A DNA stretch of 64,000 nucleotides from positions 24,281,542 through 24,345,541 of the forward strand of contig NC_058059.1 in the NCBI RefSeq assembly GCF_020085105.1, given 5' to 3'. The notes beneath the pieces were generated by a model that was given only the letters and a program-made list of their open reading frames with translations, had not been told where the DNA came from and ran no database searches. This DNA is from Siniperca chuatsi. Its lineage: Eukaryota > Chordata > Actinopteri > Centrarchiformes > Sinipercidae. The position numbers were made by a program, and so were the translations under genes. The number at the start of each line of letters is the position of its first letter. Position 1 is the stretch's first letter. Positions 49,592 through 61,500 of this stretch are shown piece after piece.

Positions 49592-52500
49592 CTGCAGCCA
49601 CAAAGCAATAAATACAAATATATGTCATCAAAGTGTATGGCCAACAATAAAACCTAATGTAATGCTTCAGCACTCAAATGCAACAGTTCTTAATTTAGGT
49701 GTACGGAGGTCACTTTATTTTTATTAGTAGGTGTTCAGACCAAAACCAGAACTGCATAAAAAAGGCTTCTGCTCTTTTGGGGGTATGCTGCTTCAGGTAT
49801 CGACGAGATGATGAAATAAGATCCAAGGATTTGAGTTTGAGCAATAGATCCATGAGTTTGCACAGTGGTACGGAGCCCGGGTGGTGACATGGACGTAATT
49901 TTTTAAGGCACACATGCTTTAGTAAGTCGTTTTAGCGCTGGCGATGCTGTCCTCCTGCCCAAGAGCATTTCAGTGCTCAGTTAGTGCCTGGCCGGATAAT
50001 TACACATTCTTAACTTAATATACACAAGAAGGCTACTCGTGCACCTTGCTTTCTGAAGTGGAGCTACGGCCTGACACTAACCATGTGAGTCTTACTAAAG
50101 CGCGCAAGTGCTTTACTAAAGCGCATGTGTGACTAATAAAACATAAAAATCATCAAAAAATTATGACCATGTCACCTCCTGGGTGTGGTTTATAATACTA
50201 TGAAAACTTTTTTTTTTTTTACAACTTTGGAACAGTAGAATCATCCCATTTGTGTTATAAAGTAATACACCCTGAATGTGTGCAAGCATGTATTTGTTAA
50301 CCAAGAGCAAGGGGTTTACCTTATACTTTGTAGTAATGTAAGGCTAAGTTAAGTTGACACCTGCATTATTATATAATCTTGAAGCCCAATCTTGTTGAGG
50401 GGCCCTGAGTTTAAATCTAATTTAATAGACTTTATTATTTCAACTCATCTTGTACTGACATGGTACAAATTCCTCATTGAATTTGTGCTTAATTGCTTAC
50501 TAAGCACAATTGATTAAAATGAATGAGGGGGCTGCTTTTCCTAATGCAGTGCTAATGTTGGTCTGAACATGGCCATACATCAGAAGGAATAAATTAAATT
50601 CCCCTACATCAATGAGCCTCTGTACTGTGTGTGTGTGTATCACCTGGTGTTTTTGCTGACTGAGGAGAGACAGCTCCATGTCCTGGCTAGGTGAGCTGCT
50701 GAGCTGGCAGCGAGGTGGTGTGTCAGTCGATGCCTTTTGCTTATTGCGACACATGCAAACCAGAAAGAAGAGGCAAGCAATGACCAATGGGATGGCAATT
50801 GCAGGGATTAAAATGAACAGGATCTCCTTCCTGGGGTTGTCTGGAGACTCTGGAGATAGTAAGATAATAGACATAGTAGCAAGTTAAGTTCTCTGATTTG
50901 TAATGTATTCATTGTAACAGTGTTCATTTGATATTTCTTTGAAGACATTATCTGTGGTATTAACATATATACAACACTCATCCTGATTTTATGTTCTACA
51001 GAGTTCTTCAACTGAGGTTTTAGTGGCACATCAGCAGCGCCGCCGCTCCCACCACGCGCATCACGCACTGTGCGTAGGGCACCAAGTGCTGAGGGGGCAC
51101 CAAAAATAGCCTAATGAAATTTTTTTTTTTAAATGCCAGTATTATTATAGTACTATAGAAATATTAGGCACATTTTAGCCATGTATATGTAACAAAAAAG
51201 GGGGAACAAGAAAGATATTTAATAATTGCTCTAGTCTAGTCCCCCCCCCGTGCCGGATGGTCTGTTCCGGTTGTTCGCGCGGGCGAATAATAAATGAATT
51301 ATGCTTAGGCTATGGCTAGCAGCGGCACTGCACATCAGCTTACTGTAACAGTCAACTGATAATACCATCACCATGGATAATCCACGTTAAAAGACAAATC
51401 CACCCTCATGGTGCAAGAATAAAATCCTAATCAGTTACAGCTGGTGTGGCCTCAGTGGAACAATATGTTCTGTCTCCTGAAAAGCAAATCAAAGAATTAA
51501 CAGAAAAACTACTGAGGGCCCAATGAGACTTAAAGATCTTAGAACAAAAAGTGAAACAAAGAAACAAACTGTATTTCCACACTGCTGAAACTGTGAAGGA
51601 AAAGTTATTTGTCATTACAGATATACACTATAACTGACAATGAGCTTAAAGCAGCAGTCAGACACAATATAAGAAAGGACAAAGATGCCCTGAGGAACCT
51701 ACACAGTTTACAGTAGTAATACATTTCTACACTCCCCAGTCATATGACTTTATCATAAGTCATATAGTAGGGCAAAAGATAATAGGTATAGATAATTAAT
51801 TAAATTAACATGCATCGATAAGGGCAATTAATGAAAATTCAACAATTCATTAATAACAAATAGTCGGTTCATGGTGACTCCTAAAACTGTGAATGCTGAC
51901 AGCTGAAATTATTTTGAAAGCATTTCTGGAAATGTGAAATTAATTGCCTGAAAAATCTGACAGCTCAAATGCATTGACTGCACCGCTGAAAAACCTAGAA
52001 GCTGGAATGTAAAACTGTCAGAATTGGGAGTTGGAAAAGTCAAATAGAAACATTAATGTCCTTAAAGAGCAAGTTGTAACATTTGAATATCCAGCCTTGT
52101 CCACGGCCTCCCAGTTAAGTCCTGTTACCATCTAGGGCTTTTATTTTGAAAAATCCAGCCGTGTCTGTGTCCACCCCTAATCCCATGTTAATCTGAGGTC
52201 TTTTATTTTGAAAACCCAGTCTTGTCCGCAGCCCCCCAGTAAGCTCCTGTTACCATCTGGGGGCTTTTATTTTGAAAATTTGGCTTCCACCAGAGCGCCC
52301 ATTGTGAGTTCCTGTTACCTGGCTAGGACTCAGTATGTGTGTGTGTCCCTACAATGATGAGAAGAAAAACTAGATTCAGATTCAGATTCAAGAACTTTGT
52401 GCAAGCACAACAAAATTACAATTGCGTCAGCAGCAATAGTACAGTAAAGGTGCGGTGGCAGCACATCAATCTTATCAGGCTGAGGAGATGTCTGAGTTCA

Positions 52501-55500
52501 ATAATGTCACAGCTTTTGAGAAAAAGCTCTTTTTCAGTCTATTTGTGCGTGAGTGAATTGATTTGAAGCACCTGCTTGAAGGGAGGAGCTTAAACAGATG
52601 GTGTCCAGGTTGTGGTATGTTTTATGATGTTCTTAGCCCTCCTCACACAGCGGGTGCTGTGAAGATGTTCCAGTGATGGCAGTTCCATGCCAACAATGTC
52701 CTGTGCTGTTTTCACAATATGCTGGAGGGATTTTTTGTCAGCTTTAGTGCAGCTGCTATACCAGGCTGCCATACAGTTTGTTAGAATGCTCTCTGTGGTG
52801 CATCTGTAAAAGTTGACAAGCAACTTTTGGGGGAGGTTGGCTCTCCTTAGCCTCCACAGAAAATAGAGGCGTTGTTGCGCCTTAGCCACCACTGCTGAGG
52901 TGTTCTCAGCCCAGGAGAGGTCCTCTGTGATGGTGACCTGAGGAACCTGAGGCTGGGGACTCTCTCCATGGCCTCTGTGTTGATATGGACAGGACTATGT
53001 GGGATCTTTTTGGTAGTCCTGACATCCATGATAATCTCCTTGGTCTCTTTGGTGTTTAAGACCAGATTGTTGTTGGCGCACCACGTTGTCAGGTTCTGAA
53101 CCTTCTCCCTTTGTCGCAACATCAATCCAGAGAAATCCCAGTTATAAAAGTCAGCACATTTGTGTTTTTGCCTAAGACTGTGAGAGGTAAAATATCATGA
53201 CGGTCAATGAGACAACGGAAGGGCTCTCTCGGTGCTTTGAGGCAGAAAATTCAAAAACTGTCAGTCCTGTTTCTTAAATAATGCCATGAGCAGAAACAAG
53301 ACATATTTGCCTACTAATTGATGTGGTAATTGTGTATGAGAAGTGAAAATTGTGGAAGTTACAAGGGATAAAGTACAAAAATTCTGAAAAAGCAGAAAGG
53401 TGGATCAGTAAGTGACATCACAGGTCATGTGACGTGAAGCAGCGCAATATACACCCATTATAAACTCAGAAAAGGACTGAAAAAAGCATAGAACTTAAAC
53501 TGTGATCATTCAAATTCGGCCTCTGAGGAACTTCCAGGACTGATACACCTGCTACCTATCTGTTGCTGCTCACCCGCTCTCCATCTACAATCAACACCTG
53601 ACAGTATATCTACCCGGCTCTTCTCACCAGTCTTCGCCAGATCATCTGTTTACCTTAGTGGTATTACGCCTTGGCTCCTGACTTGCTCTCTCTGCTCCCC
53701 CTCAGCCTGCTGTTTCTTCCTCCGCCTGCCTGCTCTCCCCAGCCTCTTGTTGGCCCGCTGACTGCACCCGGTCTACCAGCTCCCAGCTCCTCCCTCCACA
53801 CTCCTGGTTCCTCAGTGTATTTCCTAAATAAACTGAACCTATTACTTCACTTCCACTGTCCTAGTCATGCTTTTGGGTCCAGCCACGGTATACCATAACA
53901 TGGTGTATATCCTGATACTAATATTAAAAGTACTATGTAAGTATTCACATTTACCATCTTCCTCTGACGTCACGCTTAAACTCAAATGCTGTTATCAAGG
54001 ATAATGTAGCTACTACTTCTTCTTCTAATACTACTACAGCCTATACTACTTAATTTAAACCAATCTCAGTCAGCTTTCTCCATTCCAGCAACTACTGAGA
54101 TACTGGTTGCTATAGAGAGGTGATGTCCCTCCCCTTCTGGTGTCCCCCATGGGACCTTATTTCGAAAAAATATGTACAGTAGTCAATGGTGAGAGAAAAA
54201 TAACTTTTTGATCCCATTTGAGTTGTGCCATGAATTACACGACATTTGTCAATTTAAAAGAAAATTTTGCATGTCAAGAAAGTCGCACTTTGTCGTAGGT
54301 TTGTCATAGTACCATTTAGTTTAGTGCAAAACCACTCAGTGAACTACATCTCTTGCTCGCACAATATGTCACCAACACAACGTGGCCATCCCTTGTAACG
54401 TTGGCTTACCTGATGTTTTATCCAGCAATTCCTGGTCCTTTTTATCAGCCAGGAAGAGAAAGAACAAGCAAGACCTGTTGCTCGTGTTGCTAAATCCGGT
54501 ACTTTATACATCAATGTATGAAACACACAGGCATCGTAACCTCAGTGGCTCTGGGTAGCTTGTGGAGAGAGAAAGTCATGACACCCCTTGCGTGACTTTC
54601 GGGTGTGTAGTCTTTCTAATTACGTATTTTCACAGTCTTACACTTCAACAGTTTTACAACACACTGTGACTTTCTTGACATGTAAAATTATCTTTTTAAA
54701 TTGACAAACGTGTGTAATTCATGGCACAATTCAAACTGGATCAAAAATGATTTGTCTCTCGTCATTGATTACCGCACATTTTTTCCGAAATAAGGTCCCA
54801 TGGTGGTCCACCCAAAGGGGAGGGACTTCGCCTCTCTATGGTGATTGAGGCACCTTGAGGGAGTGGACATGGGAGGGACAGTGGGGACAGATACACATGC
54901 ATCACTCTGTAGACAGCTCAGACAGTTAATTAAATACAAAAATACCTCTCAAACTGCTTGTAACTCAGAGACTGTAAGTTGTATTGCCGAAACTAACCCA
55001 TCATCAGAGACTCATGAGTTCATGTACATTTTATTTATATGGTGTCAAAAATGTGAGAATTACAGCGAGTTAAATAACTGGCACTGTCTGCTTTCCTCCA
55101 GAAATTTGTGCTCAGTTAATATGGGAGTCAGTGCGGCAGCTGGTTGGCGCTCCTGTTACTTGGAGGCTCACTGAGCCAAAATTGTAAGTCAGTTTGCTTC
55201 AGTAGTTACATGTCTGCGACCGGCACAAACTTTCCTACATATTGATGTGAAAATGTAGGAGGGAGAGCAAGTGAAAGACATAAGAATTGAACATTCCGCC
55301 CATTATAAACTCAGAAATTGACCGAAAATTGCCCGAAATGTAAACTGTGATTTCTTGAAAAGGATGCTAAATATAGTAGTAGAGTAAGATAGGAGCTGCA
55401 CTGCATGACTTGACTAATGTCTGGGAGCTAAACTGGATTTCTAGCTTAACTGTATGAAGAAGCAGTTCGTAGTTGAAAGTATGAACAAGTAGATAAACCT

Positions 55501-58500
55501 TAATATACATAAATAAATACTTAAAGTAAAAAAGAATTTAAGACCTGTGTGTCTTTCTCCTATACTGTGTGGTTTAAGGTCCATTAGTTGAGTGATGGGA
55601 TTTCCTACTGTAAGTGAACGGACTTCAAACTAACTTGTAGTTTGAAGTCAAACTACAAATTCAGAAAAACATCATTTATCATAATAGAAAATAACATAGG
55701 ACTCAATATACTCTCTTGCGGAGTTCTATTTTCAACAAAAAATTTTCCTGAATAACACTTCCCTATTTTTACCTGAATCAATCTTCCATATAAAAAGTCT
55801 TTGATCCACCTATACATTAGGCCTTTAACCCCTAACCCCTAATTTACTTATTTAATTTAATTAATAATCCTTCCTTCCATATCATATCATAAGCCTTCTC
55901 TATATCAAAAAAGATGGCCACTATGCTTTCCCTATTAATCTGCGCTTTCGGTATTTCTACCTCTTCTGAATCCACTTTGATATTTTGATACATAGCCTTT
56001 GCTTTCCATATAATATGTCAATCTTACATTTATCATTCTCTCCATTATTTTGCATACATTGGAGGTTAAGGCAACAGGCCTATAATTCCTTGGGTTTGTG
56101 CAATCTTTTCCGGGCTTGCGTATCGGGACAACAACAGCTTCTTTCCAGACTTGTGGCAATTTTCCCTTCTCCCAAACCTTATTATATAGTTCCAGTAAAA
56201 TATCCTTAAATGATTCACTAAGATGATTTATCATAGTGTAACATATCTGATCTTTCCCCGGTGTTGACATCTTGGTTTTCCTGAGAGCACAATTCAGTTC
56301 TGCCTTTGTGAATGGTATATTTGTTAAATCATTGGTATCTTCATTTTGCTGTAGTAGTTCCTTATTCTCAGCTATTCTATTTTCCCTTCCTCTTTGCGCC
56401 TCTTCACTACTATATTATTAGAACTGTGAATTTTAACAAAAGTTTGTGCCAACATCTCTGCTTTCTCCTCGTCTGTCACAGCTGTAGTTCCACCGTCCAC
56501 TGGATATCCATACTCTCTTTTAACCCCATTCATTCTTTTTATCCATCCATCCATCCATTTTCACCGCTTCCCCGTTTTGACTGGATCCCAGTGACTTCGG
56601 GCCTTAGGCAGGGCACACCCTGGACAGTGGCCAACTCGTCGCAGGGCGCATTCTTTTTATCATTCCCCATATTTTAGCAATTTCTGTTTCTCTTCCTACT
56701 GAGTTACAAAACTTCCTCCAAAACACCTTACTTGCATTTTTAATTGTTTTCCTTACCTTAGCTTGCAACATTTTATATTCAATAAGATTCTGAAAATTGT
56801 GAGTTCTTTTTACCTGTCAGGGATACTCCAGGCTCCACTACCCACTAATTATCCACACCTGCTCCCAATCACACTCCTGCTCCACATTAGCTCCCAATCA
56901 CAGTCAGCATAAAAGCCCTGCACTCACCTCAGTATGTGTCCGACCTCGTTCATGACTACGACTTTCCACGCTACTCGGCATTACGCCTATTCTCCCAGTC
57001 TCCAGCATTTCTCCTGTCTCCAGCGATCTCCCTCTCCAGCCAGTTCTTCCGCCTACAGACTTCCCTCTCTTCATATCCACAATATCTGGCTGTCATTCAA
57101 TAAAAGAACGTTCTGTGTCCATCCCGGTGTCCCCTGTCTGTCTGTTCCGTAACAGAAGGTCGGACCAAACCGAAAGGATGACATCCTCGAGCCCCGATGG
57201 ACTCTTCCTGGACCTGGAGGAGATGGTCCAACAATATCGCCTTACCCATCCTTCACCACCTTGGTGGATTGTGAGATGACGCAACCAGGGACCTTCTCAG
57301 GCTCTGCAGAGGAGTGCGAGGCATTTTTGGTGAGGTGTTGCCTGGTGTTCAAGTGGTATCCACACCAGTTTCCTAGATGGCAGCAGCTCCTCGCCCCCGG
57401 ACTATCCGCCGGACCACAGCAGCAGCTGCCCGCTCCCAAGCTCTCCGCCGGACCACAGCAGCAGCTGCCCGCTCCCAAGCTCTCCGCCAGACCACAGCAG
57501 CAGCTCCCCGCTCCCGAGCTCACCGCCGGACCGCAGCAGCGGCTGTGATCCCGGCTGGATCGCAGCTGCACCAATCCATAGCCAATGCTGGATCGCAACT
57601 ACCTCCGCTTCCAGTTGGATCACAGCACGCTGCAGGACCAACTACTGGGTCGCAACAAGCCGCTGCATCATCGGCTGGATCACAACAGCAGCCGTGCCCT
57701 CCTTTTCAGCCGGAGGAGCAGGTTCCGGACTCCCAGACACCACCGGCCCAGCCCGCTCCTCAGCCAGTCATCCCGTCGCCGCCTCCCTGTCCTGCTGTCC
57801 CGTCGCCGCCTCCCTGTCTTGCTGTTCCGACGCCGGCTCCCTGTCTTGCTGTTCCGAAGGCGGCTATTTTAATAGTACCATCTTTTGGCCAAACTTCAGT
57901 TACTATCATTTCCCAATCTTTTACTTTCTTCAGTACTCTATATTGCATTTCAATTAAATACGATATTAGTATGACCTTCCTGCAAACAACCCGGTTACCT
58001 TCATCTGAACTATTCTCCTCTAAGCTTCTTTTACTGCTCTGGCTGGCAGACGCCCTTACCTCCTCTTCTTGTCTCATCTTTGCTTTACCTCTACAAACTG
58101 GAGTCCAGTCATCAAACTCCATATCGTCTTTATCATTTTCTGCCTGTGTTGCCATCCAGATCCAGTCACAAACCAGTTTATGCCAACCGCAAGTCCTAGA
58201 TAAGACACCGACAGTAAACTCGAATTCAGCGCCTAGCTCCTCCACCAGTATCCAACGGCCGACTTTACATTGTGATGACATCACAGATTTTTAAATAGCT
58301 TTTTATCAGCTCGAGGAACGTTTTACAAATATAAAACCTCCATGGATCAAAAATAGAAAGTCATAACTGACCTTGTTTGCAGTTTGAGGTGTCCTGTCAA
58401 CAGTTTTACAGACGTCTCTTTTATAATGGTAGCCGATGGGGAAAAATCTTTTTAGGCCGCAGAGGGATTTTTCGTTGCAATACCGCGAGTGGCCACTGGG

Positions 58501-61500
58501 AAAATTGGCTGCAAGTCTGAGCAGCAGTGCTGTATCCAGTTCTCATTATACATCCATGGACATTATCCATCCAGCATTTGAGCTTCCCACCCTGAGCATG
58601 ACGTCAGATGACAATGGCCGCTGTGTGTGAATATGGTGACTTAAGCCTATCACAGTTATCTTTGTCCATTTCTGCCCAGCGACTTCTGGGTCACTGGTTG
58701 CTATGGTGATTGAGGCCTGAAAGTGCTCTGTCGTTGAGACAGACATAGAAAACCCTGTGAACGTACCACTTGAACAAGACACCGTCATTAAAAAACTGTA
58801 GGTCGTATCGTTGAAAGGACCGACAGCATCCTAAGACTTTGCCACACGTGTAGATAATATAATTTGTGTGGAAAAAGTGAAAAACTGCAGCATTAGAGCA
58901 ATTTTAAAATCTGGCACTTTCTGCTTTCCCCCAGAAAGTTCGACTCTCAGTTAACATGGGAGCTTATACAGCTGTTGCTTGGCAGTCTTGTCACTTGGGA
59001 GCTTTCCAAGCCAAATGTAATATTATAATAATAATAATAAAACTTTATTTATAGAGCACTTATCAAAACAAAGTACAAAGTGCTTCACAACAAGATAAAT
59101 AAAATACCACAGTGAATGATGAAATATAAAGAAATAAAATACATAGAATACACAAAAGCAATAAAATAAACAGCCAGTTCAGGTAAAATCAGGATATGCT
59201 TTCCGATAAAAATGTGTTTTGAGAAGAGACTTAAATGAAGACACAGACTCAGACAACCTAATTTCTTCTTTGTTCCAGAGCCTCGGGGCCCTGATAGCAA
59301 AAGCTCTCTCCCCATTAGATTTCATCCTGGACTCAGGAACAGACATAAGACCCCTGCCCGAAGATTTTAAAGTACGTGAAGGTTCATAAGGGATTACAAG
59401 GTCTAAAATATAGTCTGGAGCCAGGCCATGAAGAGCCTTAAAAGTAATCAATAAGAGCTTAAAATCAATCCTAAAACAAACAGGGAGCCAATGTAAAGAG
59501 GTGTGATGTAATCGAACCTCTTGGTCCTGGTTAACAGCCTAGCAGCTGAGTTTTGTACAGTCTGCAGTCGTGTCAAAGTTTGAGACAAAGACAAGTGAAC
59601 AGGCTGTTATAATAATCGAGGCTTGAGGAGATAAAAGCATGTACAACAGTTTCTGCATCAGTAAGATTTAAAATAGATCAGATTTTTGCAGTGTTTCTGA
59701 GGTGATAAAACATGATTGGACAAGCTTAGTGATATATTGCTCAAAACATAAAACAAGACACCAAGATTTCTTGCAACAGGCTTGATATGCTGTGACAGGT
59801 TACCAGTAGATAGCAGTATTTGTTTAGTGATGTGTTGGGGCCCAATAACAAGGATTTCAGTTTTATTTGAGTTGAGCTGAAGAAAATGTATCAACATCCA
59901 GTTTTTTATGTCAGACAGGCAGAGAACTCAGTGTACTAAGGTCAGTAGGCTTGACAGGGAGGTACAACTGTGTGTCACCTGCATAACAATGAAAAGAAAT
60001 CCCATGTCTGCGGATGATATCACCCAAGGGATGCATGTATAAGGAGAATAGTATTGGTCCCAGAATTGAACCTTGAGGTACACCGTACTTGATATAGGAG
60101 AAGGATGACATGAAGTTATTAATGCTGACACAGAATTTCCTATTGGACAGATAAGATGAGAACCAGCCTAGTGCAGTGCCAGACACGCCCACCCAGTGCC
60201 TCAGTCTATCTAAAGGAATGCCATGATCAAATGTGTCAAAGGCAGCACTTAAGTCCAGCTGCACAAGAATTGAACACATGCCTGCATCTGCATTCATTAA
60301 AAGGTCATTAGTGACTTTGAGAAGGGCTGTCTCAGTGCTGTGGTGTTGACGAAAGCTAGATTGGAACTTTTCAAAGGTATTGTTTTCCACAGCATCAAGA
60401 AGCTGCTCAGATACAAGTTTTTCAAGAATCTTTGGAGATTGGACAATAGTTATGCAGGAGGGTGGGATCAAGCCCAGGATTTTTTTAGGACTGGCTGGAC
60501 ACAAGCAGTTTTAAAGTAATCTGGGATGCAGCCAGTAGACAGTGAGCTGTTAAAAATAATTAGCAAAAGGGGCGCAATACAATCCATAACTTCCAATAAA
60601 AGAGGTTACTCTTAAAAGAGACATGATGTCTGCAAGTTCAGGCAGTGTAACAGCAAAAAAATTACTCAAAGAATTCCTGAACGGGTGACCCACATCTAAA
60701 AAGGCAGGGTTGGGTGTGATACCAGATCTTTTTAACTCCACCTTACCAGCAAAGTGCAAAAGAAACTTTTCACAATCAGCATTACAATCAGCAGGGGCAC
60801 AAGGAGAGGCTGGGTTAATTAAGTGATCCACAGTCCTCAATAGGAATCTGGGGTTGTACCGATGTGCAGAGAAATGACTTGTTCTTGCATCCTACACCAT
60901 CCTATTATGGAGTAATAACTTATTCATAGCCACAAAGTGGACCTGGAGACCTGTTTTCTTCCATCTGCATTCTGCTCTTCTGCATTTCCTTTTACAGCTT
61001 TGAATACTGTTATTTAACCATGGCTGTTTTCTAGTCTTTGGCTTTGGTCTATTTTTCAGAGGAGCTATGAGCTCTAAGGTTGAAGAACACAGGTAGTTAA
61101 AAGATTCAACCAAATCGTTGGTGTCGGAGGAATCGGGAAACACATTCCCAGGAGAATTGAACAGTGTACAGAATCTTGAGGCATTATGCTCATTAAGGAT
61201 TTGTGTGTACTCAGAGCGGGATAATTCAGTACTTGCAGCCTCTAATTCACAGTTAAAAACAATGCAGAGGTGATCAGATACAAACATGTCCATGATTTCC
61301 ACAGATGGAGTTTTCAGGCCCAGACTAAAGACTAGGTCTAAGGTGTGGCCACGGGAATGAGTTTGGCCAGACACATGTTATTGAAAGTTAAAAGAGTTAG
61401 TGATATTTAAAAAATCAGCAGCAAGGGCTTTAGAAGAATCATCAAGATGAATATTAAAAACACCACAAAGAACAATTCTATCATAATTTAAAACAAGATT

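Noticed and set aside
57377..58294. 305-codon plus-strand proline-rich frame
   Set aside because: It runs from gag-like repeats straight into the antisense of a LINE ORF1; the join is a transposon chimera, not a gene.
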